From assembly GCA_030704615.1 (NCBI GenBank), contig CM060733.1, positions 9,920,001-9,984,000 on the forward strand: 64,000 nt of DNA, written 5' to 3'. Source of the DNA: Takakia lepidozioides. Taxonomy: Eukaryota; Streptophyta; Takakiopsida; Takakiales; Takakiaceae. Under the pieces are notes generated by a model. The model had not been told where the DNA came from. It did not search any database and saw only the letters and a list, made by a program, of their open reading frames with translations. Position 1 is the stretch's first letter. Every line of letters starts with the position of its first letter. Below, piece by piece: positions 54,668 to 64,000 of the stretch. A program made the position numbers and the translations under genes.

Positions 54668-55322
54668 GTAAGCCAATTTGTGGCTAACCCTGGGCAACTC
54701 CATTGGGTTGCAGTAAAACGGATTTTTCCGTTATTTAAGAGGCACACTGGACTATGGTTTGTGCTTGAGAAAGAATAATGATAATGTTCAGTTGGATCAA
54801 GTGGGTTCATATGGTATCTCAGATAGTGCTTGCAAAAGCACAGAGCTATACGGCTATTGTAATGCAGATTGGGATGGTAATGTTGATGACCGCCACTCTA
54901 CATCTGGCTATGTTTTTATGCTAGCAAATGGAGCTGTAAGCTGGAGTAGTATGAAGCAATCTACAGTTGCTATGTCCTCGACTGAGGCAGAATATATGGC
55001 TGCATCTCAAGCTACAAGGCAAGTTTTATGATTATCATCATTTCTATCTAGTATTGGTCGTCCACAGAGGGATACCATGGTCATATATGATGACAACCAA
55101 GGGTGTATTGCTCTCTCAAAGAATCCAATGTTTCATGCTCGCACAAAGCATATTGAGATTCATCATCATTTTGTACGAGAGAAGACTGAAGCTGGAGTTG
55201 TCAAGCTTGTATATTGCAACACCAACAACATGGTTGCAGACATACTGACAAAAGCGCTTAGTGTTGAAAAGCTTGAACGCTTTCGAGGCTTAATGGGAGT
55301 AGTCAAGTGCTTAACTTGGTAA
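54668..55322 (+). pseudogene. Ty1/copia reverse transcriptase end and RNase H (3' part of the interrupted element)
   Basis: It resumes the copia frame (VANPGQLHWVAVKRIFRYLR, GTLDYGL). RNase H follows with GYCNADWDGNVDDRHSTSGY, STEAEYMAASQA, then after one frame change at about 55028 DDNQGCIALSKNP, HARTKHIEIHHHFVRE and VADILTKAL. The polyprotein stops at about 55322, just before the polypurine tract (GAGTGGGGG) and the 3' LTR. Together with 41940-43331 this is the 3' half of one copia element. Confidence 0.85.
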
Positions 55323-55337
55323 CTCGTTGAGTGGGGG

Positions 55338-55703
55338 TGTTGGAAATCAACTCCTGACCAAGTTACTACTACTTAGAGTTACTGTGATGACAAGTCAGGC
55401 TTCCATAATAGCAATGCTGACAAGTCACAATTAACAATAAAGATAAGCCTCAGTTAGCTAAAAGATAGCTAAAGTTAGTTTCAATTATTAGTGACTCAAG
55501 TCATTGTACTAGAATAGCATGTGAGATAACTTAAGTAAAAGCATGGAGTTATGCTATAGTTATCTCAGTTATTTCTGGATTAGACTTTGAGTATAAATAG
55601 GGAGAGCTCCGAGTGGACATAGCTTGTTGTGGTCCTATGGTTGGGCGGAGAGTTCTCACTAATCAGTTCATCTTTTATCTCTATTCTCTGTCGAATTCCA
55701 ACA
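55338..55703 (+). repeat. Ty1/copia 3' LTR
   Basis: 366 bp from TGTTGGAAATC to GAATTCCAACA, preceded by a polypurine tract. GAGTATAAATAGGGAGAGC is the likely TATA region. It matches the inverted LTR at 26032-26403. No second LTR of this element is in the window, because its 5' half is deleted. Confidence 0.9.
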
Positions 55704-58033
55704 TGGCAAGCTCGGTATGGGGGTGAGACTAGGGATTTTTTCTTGGGGCTGGCTAATGTACAGGTGTCAACTGGTGGGAGTAGGGGTTTCTGGGGTTGAC
55801 ACGTGTGGGGCTTCTAGCATTGGGGTCTTTGATTTTCCGACAACCAGATTCCACGAGGAGGCGGCTTCCGGCCACCGCACAAGGCAGCCACCAATGGGGA
55901 CGTTGCTAGCCATGGATGGATGTAAAATGTTTGGATGGCGGGCCCAACCACTGCGCTCTGTTCGTTGCTCCATTTTTCCGTCAAGGAATTTTTGGCTCTC
56001 AACTGCCCCGCACTGCGTTGAACAAACCCTATCTTTATCTTTACAAGTTTTTTACTGAGGTGAAATAGAAATAAATGCACAGCGAGTGGGGCCCCTCATT
56101 TAGTTTTGGGCAGCTGCAAACTATGTTTATACCGTATATACAGACAGCGCTATTTATAACAAGTGTGTATTGCGAAGCAGCACGCCATTGGCAGCTCATG
56201 CAACATCGGGAAACTGGTTGAGCACGTTGCATGCGAGCCGGTGAAGACGAAGCCGTCTCTACGCATCTAGTACACTGCATCTCTTGCCCAAATACAAGCA
56301 GCTCAGCGCTGGGTGTTATGGTAGATGGAGTACATGCATTGGCCCCAAGCAGTCCTACAATCATCACAACATTGGGCTTAACACACTGGCGTGTCATCAC
56401 CACCGTATCGATAATGTGAAAAGGAAAAGATTAATATGGAACTTAGGAATATTGATTCAGATCTACTTCGGACAGGTTTAATTCAATGAGTGCTTCAAAT
56501 GACATGAAAGAAAATGTTCTCAAAAGTCACGCGTGCTTGAAGATTCCACTGCTATGACACATGGTGCCAGAACAGCTTCCCTGGACTGTTTTCTGTAGAC
56601 CTGCATCTTCAAACACTTAAATCGTAAGATGAATCATTCATGAATTCCTGAACAAGTAGCTTGTCATGTGCAAATCCCAGGGCATCCAGTCAGGTTACTT
56701 GTAGTTGATGAAACTACAGGTCTGGTTTTCATGGAGCAAATTATGCACGTCACATTTTGATTTGGGCACGGATTTGGACCTTTGTTATAAGTAGGAGATT
56801 GAAGATGTTCACCGAAGTAAACCATGATGTAAACTGTATTGTCTCTATCGAAGCTTGGAGGGTCCAATTGGTCAGGGAGCAACGAAAAGCAGAAACGCTT
56901 GGCAAGACAAAAGTAGGTACCACGTTGTCTGTCCCACCCTGCTATAGGTCCGAGGCTTGTGGGCACGCAGCCAGGTCGTTTTTATCACCGGAGTCTCGGT
57001 TTTCTCTCCATCTCCACGCTGCGGACACGCGTTGTAGGGATTTTTCATAGCTATATATACTGGGTGTTTCCTTATTGTTGTAGATCAGCTGTCTCCCATT
57101 TCCAGTTGCTCTCCCCCCAACTGTTGTACACACCCGTAGTTTGGTTTTCCCAGTCACAACTGGTTAATATTGCAGGCTCTTTGCACTGATCTTCTCCCGC
57201 ACAGTTCTGCCGTAGAGAATAAGTGTTGTCGTCTTCCTATGTTTCTGACAGACCGACAGGGTTGACAGGTTTTTTTCCCACGACTTTCTCTTCAGGCGCT
57301 AGACTGTCAAGCGGTCTCATCTTGACGCGGTCTCTCTTGAACAATCGTTCTAAGTTGAATCTGATTGCAGTGTGTCCCGCCAAACCTTCCATATCAGTTT
57401 TTGTCGTACAGGAGTTTCACAGACTGCTCGTTCTGTTCAACGATTGAGTACTAGGTAGCGAGAGCGGCCCCAGTTCTGTAGACTTAACAGGTACTGATCA
57501 CAGCTAGCCTGGGGTAGACCTTATTCATGAATTTGACCTTTAAATTGTCCAGACCTTTCTTTGCTGTTCCCTACTAGAAGTTGACACTTGTTTCTAACCA
57601 TTGAATCATTGATGTTAGGGATGGTCCGAGATATTCCACTCTCACAGCTTGCTCCCATATTTCCTCGCATCTGTTTGAGAGTTCATATCGTCGAATGAGC
57701 ACTGTAGCTCTAGTCAGGTAGAGAGGTCTAAGGTATGACTAATCTAGAGCTACGGCTCAGGGACCTTTCTGTTCACCTAAGGGGATTCCATGGCACGTCC
57801 GACGGTCTAACACCAAGGCCACCGTACGAGTTCTCTGAATTCCTCGAACCAAACATTAGACCTTATATCTCAATTAACGTACGAATGAGCGAGATTCTGA
57901 TATTGAACCTTCCAATTCTTCGATCGTGAGTCGCGTGTGTGTCCCACCACATTGTGAAAATTGAATTGACATTGTTGGAACTGCCAAATGATGTTCTACA
58001 GGCTGAGATGTAGTTGGAGGGCAAACACGAAGG
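55704..58033. other. No gene identified; upstream region of the multicopper oxidase
   Basis: Small ORFs carry no recognisable motif. A TATATATACTGGG sequence lies at about 57050 and pyrimidine-rich stretches follow, which could be promoter and 5' UTR of the gene at 58034, but this is uncertain. Confidence 0.35.
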
Positions 58034-59977
58034 ATGTCAATAGTGCAGCACGGTCGCCTACTCAAACTCTTCAGATTAGCAGTGACCCTGCTAATTGCTT
58101 TGGTGTGCTCCCAGCTTGCCGAGTGCACACATGGATCCAGTAATGTTAGCGAGGTTTCTCGGTGCCAAAACTTGGACCCGTCGCCACTGCTGCCGCAGTT
58201 TGTCGATCAGCTGCCCACACCGCAACGGATTTTTGTCGACAGTAAGCAGGTCACTCTGGGCGCTTATAAAATTACTCAGGTGATCCTCCGCACTGCACAT
58301 GACAAGTTTACAGTACTTAATAAATTCATATACCTGACAGTTTCGATGATATGGTCCGGGCGTGTGAAAGATCTATATTTTAGATCTAGATTATTAATTA
58401 ACTGACCGGTGTACTGTAACTGGTGATGTCAACTGTCTGTGATGAGCAGAAGCTGCACAGGGATCTGCCAGAGACAACGCTGTATGCATTTGGCAAGAGT
58501 GAGGAGACAGCGGCGTATCCAGGCCCAACTCTCATAGCAACAGCGGGAGTTGAAGCTCGTGTCCGGTGGGAAAATCACATCCACGATGACCATCACTTTC
58601 TCACTGTGGACACAAGCCTTATGTGGGCGAACCCAGGCAAACGCGGAGGGGTACCCCTTGTTGTACACCTCCATGGTGCTGAGGCAGAGAGTGCGTCTGA
58701 TGGTCATCCAGATGCATGGTATACTGCAGATGGTGAGTACGGACACTCATATACGACACAGAATTACACCTATGCTAACTCTCAGAGACCCGCTATGCTA
58801 TGGTATCATGACCACGCTATCGGAATGACACGGCTGCCGGCATGGCCGGACTCTACATCATAAGGCCAAAGGAAAAGCGTCCATCATGGATGCCCATGGG
58901 AAAATTCGAAGTTCCCCTTCTCTTGCAGGACAAACAGTTCTTCCAAAATGGTTCTATCAACTTCTCAAACATTGGAATGGCTCCCAAGGCCCATCCCAGC
59001 TGGTGCCCAGAGTACTTTGGAGATACCATCCTTGTCAATGGAAAAGTGTGGCCCTACATGTATGTCCAACCTCGCAAATATAGATTCCGCATTCTGAACG
59101 GGGCCAATGCGCGGTTCTTTGTGCTCTTGTGCTCTCACTGAGCGACCAACGAGTGTCCTTTCTGCAAATTGGTACAGATGGTGGCTTACTGCATCAACCA
59201 CAGGAACTACCAACGGTGACGATGGCTCCCGCTGAACGGATAGACGTCATCATCGATTTTTCCCTGGTTGCTGGCAGTGAAGTGGTCATGAACAATTCGG
59301 GTCCAGCCCCCTTTCCTCTAGGAGATCCTGCATTTAGCCCGCCGAGTACTAGGGCGGTGCTGAAATTCAAAGTAAAACAACATACAAGCAAAAATGATCG
59401 TAAAGATGTTGATGCTATACCCAAAACACTTACAGCGACAGCTCCGGTGATTAGCACGGAAAATGCAGTGGTCCGAATCCTACACATGCAAGAATGGGAC
59501 AACAAGAAGGGTAACCCAATATTGCTCCTCCTGTCAAACCGCTCTTGGATCGATCCAGTCACGGAGATGCCTGTCAAGGGGAGCACCGAGGTTTGGGAGT
59601 TCATCAACCTCACGCCGGACGCACACCCGATGCACATCCACCTTGTCCAGTTTCTTGTCGTAAACCAGCAGTCTTTCAGTTGGGACCGTTATTTCAGCAA
59701 TGCCTCATGTTCTTTCACGTTACCGTACCCAGATCCTAAAAGTTGTTACACAGAGGAACCGAGAAGCCCCACCCCGAATCAAATCGGATGGAAAGATACA
59801 GTGGTGACCCTGCCTGGCGTTGCCACGAGGTTAGTGATGCAATGGATTTCTCAAGAAGATGGACGAGATTTTCCATTTGATGCAACGGCGGGGCCTGGCT
59901 ATGTTTGGCATTGTCACCTCCTTGATCATGAAGACAATGATATGATGCGGCCCATTAGACTCATTACAGCTCCCTAA
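58034..59977 (+). CDS. LPR-like multicopper ferroxidase (two apparent frameshifts)
   Basis: Exon 1 (58034-58279) starts with a signal peptide (LAVTLLIALVCSQLAEC). The intron is 58280-58449, and exon 2 runs to TAA at 59977. Four copper motifs are present: HLHGAEAES, WYHDHAIGMTR, HPMHIHLVQF and HCHLLDHEDNDM, the last with type 1 Cu ligands and an axial Met. Spacing and flanks (SDGHPDAWYTA, MAGLYIIRP) match plant LOW PHOSPHATE ROOT (LPR1/LPR2) proteins and bacterial CotA-like oxidases. LPR1 is an apoplastic/secretory ferroxidase acting in root phosphate-iron signalling in Arabidopsis. Frames break near 58833 (1 nt short before AAGMAGL) and near 59115 (after RFFVLL). Either the gene is recently inactivated or the sequence has indel errors; all other residues look conserved. 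Confidence 0.85.
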
Positions 59978-61072
59978 GTAGCTCTCTAAGCAAGGTCTAT
60001 AGTACAGGGACAATCTAGTGCCAGTTACAGTTCCTGAAGTACATTGAAGGTGTACATCACTGCACCCACATATGATCAGTGTTTATAAACCCCTGATCCG
60101 AATGTGAAGCCTGCATGCATGTTCCTATAGTTGGAGTAAAGTTAAGTAGGTCCAATTGGGTTAACAGAAGAGTCACACCCTCCACTCAAGGGTCACCTCA
60201 ATGACATGAAAAGCCTTCGGGCTAACACAATTATGTCAATTTTATATCAAGCAAATATGCCAATATACTACTCAATATTCTTGCAAGTCCATGTTTCGTC
60301 CTATATGATCCACGTGAGATATGACTGAGTTTTCACACCTAAACGGGAGGTTTTGGCAGTAGGAAGCACACTACGAAGGTTCTGTTTCAATTCATAATTT
60401 GTACTAAAAGGTCTGTTGATCAGATCTTCACGTATCGTTATTTAGATTGACCAACTGACTAATGCAGTCTGTGATATGCCCAGTATTGTTGTGAAAGCTC
60501 AGAGAGATTTGAATGTAAGAAACGTCATTGACCATGTGCTTTGGCGAAGGTTATAGGTACCCATGAGGGCTTTCTGAGTGAATGAATGTGTGCAGCCCGT
60601 GTGCAGTCCCTTTGCTCGTATGTAGATACATATATATATGTGTTTCGAAATTGATGGCGCTGTAGCAATCTGCCGGTCAGAGTGTAGTTGGCATGTTGTT
60701 GGTTGCACGCAGCGTCGGCGCACCGCAGATCGACTTGCATCAACCCCTGAGAAGGAGAGCCATGCATCCAACACTGCGAGGAGCTTTCAGTTGACGTGAC
60801 ACTAGCCCAGTGAAAATCCAGGACCTGCATTGTGGATGCATGACAAGCGAAAGATCTGTGAATGTTGAGCTCGAGCAGTATTAATGCTTGATACATTGTG
60901 TTAGCCTGACCTTTGCCTTGAGGGCAGGGGTCGGGACACAAAAGGGGCTGCCCTTGAACATATCCTTTATCTCACTTGAACATATTTGAGACATACAACG
61001 CCGCCCTTCAGAATGTGACGAGTAGAATTGTAATGAAGACAGGGCCGCGCCTGCTCATGACTATGACCCACC
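59978..61072. other. No gene identified; 3' flank of the multicopper oxidase
   Basis: No conserved frame is seen. A short TATATATATG tract lies at about 60630. The minus-strand ORF at 60525-60941 has no motif. Confidence 0.4.
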
Positions 61073-61560
61073 TTGTTGGCTCTGTCCAGCAAGGGATAGA
61101 GGCATTGTGGAGACTTCTTGCCTAGGCGGAGAACAGAGAACTAGGCTTATCCATTAAGCCTAGAGAGAGATAGAGAGAGTCTAGTCATTAGAGGGTTGTT
61201 GGGACCTGCAAGGGATAGATGCATTGTGGAGAGATCTTTAGGGAGAGAACTCGGCTTATCCATTAAGCCTAGAGAGAGAGAGCCCCTAGTCTTTAGAGGG
61301 TTGATGGGACCCGCAAGGGACGGAGGCATTGTGGAGACTTCTTGCCTAGGCGGAGAATGGAGAACCCATTAAGCCTAGAGAGAGAGAGCCTAATCTTTAG
61401 AGGGTTGATGGGACCACAAGGGATAGAGGCATAGTGGATACATCTTTAGGGAGAGAACTAGGCTTATCCATTAAGCCTAGTCTATGGAGGGTTGATGGGA
61501 ATGAATCATGAAGCCCTAGAAAAAGTATAAAACAACAACCACAAAATCACCAAAGGACAG
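61073..61560 (+). repeat. Tandem array (about 4 units, 100-120 bp) of the dispersed repeat seen at 2392
   Basis: AAGGGATAGAGGCATTGTGG-like starts occur near 61090, 61207, 61315 and 61417. Each is followed by GGGAGAACT...GGCTTATCCATTAAGCC (partly deleted in unit 3) and AGAGGGTTGATGGGA. The last unit extends into AAAACAACAACCACAAAATC, as in the single unit at 2392-2550. Confidence 0.75.
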
Positions 61561-62888
61561 ATCCTCTTGTGGCGGAGCAGCTTGTTTATGTCGAGTGAAC
61601 ACAATAACCCCCCATACATGCGGGGTCCAGTTAGGAACTTGTGGGGCTATTATCCGGATTATAACCTCCAGTTTTAAATGCTGGATATGGGTTCATAACC
61701 TGCTAAGTTCTTTTGGACCACTAGTTCCGCTTCACATCAAATCAAAAATAAAATAAAATAAACATAAAACCACCGGTTCTCAACTGGATCCGGTTATGTA
61801 TCCCATCTCTTCATATCTGGCGGTTCTTAACGGAGGCAAATATTCTATTTTTTGACCTCCGGCAAATCCACACATATATATATATCCGGGTTGGGATCCG
61901 CCGGGGGTTTGAGGCTGAATTACAAATATCCGGGGAACACTGGTTGAGACCAGTGTTGGACTGGTATCAAGTTTTTTACATACCAGACTGGTCCTGGTAC
62001 CAGACGCATCACAAAACTTTCATACCAGTCTGGTCTATATACTGGTGGTATATGACCCCTTGTACCTCACAGAAAATATGACCCATCAGTGAACTGGCAA
62101 GCAAACTTCCCATGCTGCAAATGAAGACCATATGTTTGTCCAACATGAAATTGATCCGTGTACTTCGTGTGCCCATCTTCTCCACCACAGATCTGGGGCA
62201 CATGACTTCACCCCTTTGGTCATTGGCTGGCCAAATCTCCTAAGATGTGAGCCGCCTAAGAACAGACTATCAACATTGTCTTTCCAAGGACTTCATTTGT
62301 AAAAGCATGCAGGCACAGGAACTGCATTGTTTAGTAGCATCATGTTGACTGCTTGCACCTAAGCAAACAACCTCTGGACTCACACTGGGTAGTTGTCCAA
62401 AGATGACATTAAATACGAGGTCAGACTTAAGTTCTACTCCTATTGTGACAGGACTCCACAGAATCAGAGCCTATGGCTTTTGATCCTTGGCTTTGTTTCA
62501 GAGTGACTCCTGTGAGCTTGACACAGTGCACAAAGTTGTGTTGTTGTTAGAGAGAACAAGGGTGGAGTTGTTCAGGCATGACCACACACACCAGTACACA
62601 TAAAGCTGGCACTGAACCCTTAGACTCATCACACAATGGGCTTTGTAAATTGACTCCAACACCCCTTGATTTCTTTCTAGAGGCAGCACCTCAGCTTTAT
62701 TGATTAAACCTGTTTGCCTCTACTAAGGAAGTTGACAAATGCAATACTAAGTATTATTGCCATCTGCAACTTTAGTGGCCAAGTAAAAAAAAATTGCGTT
62801 GTTCAGTCATCTGCTTCTTCAGCTGAAGAAAACATGAAGAAAAACACTACATGCTTCACACGCGACACTAGAGTGGATAACTTCCCTC
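61561..62888. other. No gene identified
   Basis: Contains TATATATATATCC near 61875 and a small cluster of ACCAG/CTGGT repeats at 61945-62045. No frame shows conserved motifs on either strand. Confidence 0.4.
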
Positions 62889-64000
62889 CTACATCCTCAT
62901 GCTGGGACCATCAGATATCCTTTCAAAGTTGCCACTGTGGCTATCAAGGATCCCTGTTCCAAAAGCCTCATCGTATCCACTTGACGAATACCAACGAAGC
63001 ATCGTGGCCTTATAGTCATCGTCCAAGCCTGCTTCTGGGCTACAATCAAGGCCTGCATCCTGCTTGTCACCCTCTGATCCCACCGCTTCCGGAGTACCAC
63101 GAAGGACCACAATTTCCAAGTCACTATCCCAATCAGTTTCCTTTCTACCCCAATGGTCCTGAATCTGCATGTCACTATCTGGTTCCACTTTCCGAGCATC
63201 ATTATCGACCCCATCTTGGAGATCACTTTTTAACTCGACTTTCAGTGTAGCACCAACTTCTGTTGAATCTGACTCAAGGACCATGCCTTGGAAGCTGCTA
63301 ATTAAATCCTCTTCAAGAGTACCACCAAGGTTCCCAATCCGCACGTCACTCTCTGATACAGTTCCCAGAGCACCACCAAGGAACTTGACTTCAAGGTCAC
63401 TCAGTGAATCCGATGCCTGACTGTGAGGGAATCTCACTTGGGCAGCACACTTCGGATTCACTTCCTCAATCCCACGAGGGATCTGAGCTTGCAAGTCATC
63501 ATTTTGATTCCCCTTTCTGCAGGTTTTCAAGGTTTCTTCCATATCAGCTTCGCCTTCACTACTTGTTAAGTCACCCTCTGATGATATTCCTTGAACTGTT
63601 ACAAAATCTCCCTCCTTTGAGTTTGGTGTCGAGCTCTCCCCAGGAACAGAGGATTCATCAGTTCTCTTTCTATCCGAAACAAAGGCTCCAAAACAAGCGA
63701 TGCTCTTTAGATCGGATGTTTCTGATCCACCCAGACAGCCAGTTGTCTGAGGAGGTTCCATGTCTTCCTCCTTTGATCTGCTGTCCACTGAACTAGAAGG
63801 GCTCCCTACCTCCGTTGCAAATGGAATCCTACCAGAAGATTGTACACAGGGCTTAAAGGCAGGTTTACCCTCAGGAACAGCCCGGCGAAAGTCTAACCCC
63901 TTGGATTGTACCATGAGATCACTCGGGCTCCCTACCTCCGTTGCAAATGGAATCCTACCAGAAGATTGTACACAGGGCTTAAAGGCAGGTTTACCCTCAG
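62889..64000 (-). CDS. Unrecognised acidic Ser/Glu/Asp-rich protein, C-terminal part
   Basis: The minus strand is open from the right edge to TAG at 62889-62891, at least 370 codons. The visible part has two in-frame 42-residue repeats (GRIPFATEVGSPS in each), then a strongly acidic, Ser-rich stretch with spaced SDxE units (SESDVRIGNLGG, SDLEVKFLGGALG, SDLEIVVLRGTPE). It ends with LRWYSSSGYDEAFGTGILDS and SGNFERISDG. The repeated (E)SD..(I/V)..LGG(T/A) pattern every 20-30 residues hints at a repeat protein. No known domain was recognised. The long open frame without stops supports a real gene; its start is outside the window. Confidence 0.5.
   Translation of the reverse strand, partial: EGKPAFKPCVQSSGRIPFATEVGSPSDLMVQSKGLDFRRAVPEGKPAFKPCVQSSGRIPFATEVGSPSSSVDSRSKEEDMEPPQTTGCLGGSETSDLKSIACFGAFVSDRKRTDESSVPGESSTPNSKEGDFVTVQGISSEGDLTSSEGEADMEETLKTCRKGNQNDDLQAQIPRGIEEVNPKCAAQVRFPHSQASDSLSDLEVKFLGGALGTVSESDVRIGNLGGTLEEDLISSFQGMVLESDSTEVGATLKVELKSDLQDGVDNDARKVEPDSDMQIQDHWGRKETDWDSDLEIVVLRGTPEAVGSEGDKQDAGLDCSPEAGLDDDYKATMLRWYSSSGYDEAFGTGILDSHSGNFERISDGPSMRM
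63801..64000 (-). repeat. 126-bp in-frame direct repeat in the acidic ORF
   Basis: GCTCCCTACCTCCGTTGCAA and the following 70 bp at 63801 recur essentially unchanged at 63927. The period is 126 bp, exactly 42 codons, so it lengthens the protein without changing frame. The array may continue beyond the edge. Confidence 0.85.

Noticed and set aside
62714-63250. 178-codon plus-strand ORF opposite the acidic ORF
   Set aside because: Composition mirrors the minus-strand coding repeats and it lacks any domain; it is most likely a shadow frame.
1-64000. Search for tRNA, rRNA or snRNA genes
   Set aside because: None recognised by eye; the only tRNA-related sequence is the copia primer-binding site at 26020-26031.

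Overview
This is nuclear DNA of a land plant, most likely a fern or another seed-free vascular plant. The evidence is spliceosomal introns, DYW-type PPR remnants, a plant O-fucosyltransferase fragment, a plant LPR-type multicopper ferroxidase and dense layers of decayed LTR, LINE and DNA transposons. The lineage is an inference; nothing here fixes a species. Host genes are few: the tail of a receptor-like kinase (1-252), O-fucosyltransferase exons (34089-35225, minus), an LPR-like multicopper oxidase (58034-59977) and an unrecognised acidic ORF running off the right edge (62889-64000, minus). The rest is mostly mobile DNA.

The most striking object is an 11.3 kb DNA transposon at 43332-54657. 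It is flanked by a 10-bp target duplication (AGTGGGGGTT) and sits inside a Ty1/copia element (41940-43331 plus 54668-55703), whose reading frame resumes exactly once the insert and one duplication copy are ignored. It carries two divergent genes. The first is a two-exon Mutator-like transposase with WRKY/GCM-type and SWIM zinc fingers (50508-54007), damaged by small frameshifts. The second is a nine-exon gene (44350-49652, minus) with an uninterrupted frame of 1,084 codons. It fuses a ParB-like DGNHR domain to a C-terminal N4/N6-type DNA methyltransferase fold whose catalytic motifs are altered. Parts of both genes occur together at two other loci (20.1-25.9 kb and 31.6-33.5 kb), so they belong to one transposon family. 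All three loci hold arrays of a near-perfect palindrome with the core ATGTCGTTGACGACAT.

A second, unrelated element also carries a DNA methyltransferase. The Ty3/gypsy-like remnant at 10.7-15.2 kb has gag with a zinc knuckle, an aspartic protease, then a full C5-cytosine methyltransferase domain (motifs I, IV, VI, VIII, IX/X), and only a stub of RNase H. Reverse transcriptase and integrase are gone.

Layout: 0-2.6 kb kinase tail and repeats; 2.6-4.6 kb LINE and gypsy gag fragments; 4.7-7.4 kb zinc-finger remnant and one arm of a 20-kb-spaced inverted repeat; 8.5-10.1 kb minisatellites; 10.7-15.2 kb methyltransferase gypsy; 15.5-19.6 kb LINE and PPR-DYW remnants; 20.1-25.9 kb transposon copy 1; 26.0-26.4 kb copia LTR with primer site; 27.0-28.7 kb second inverted-repeat arm and another MULE; 28.8-29.4 kb LINE; 31.6-33.5 kb transposon copy 2; 34-35.2 kb O-fucosyltransferase exons; 35.8-37.8 kb repeats, PPR and copia remnants; 37.8-38.1 kb a further transposon end; 38.9-41.7 kb an unusual LINE with chromodomain and RNase H; 41.9-55.7 kb copia with the nested transposon copy 3; 58-60 kb LPR ferroxidase; 61.1-61.6 kb tandem repeat; 62.9-64 kb acidic ORF.
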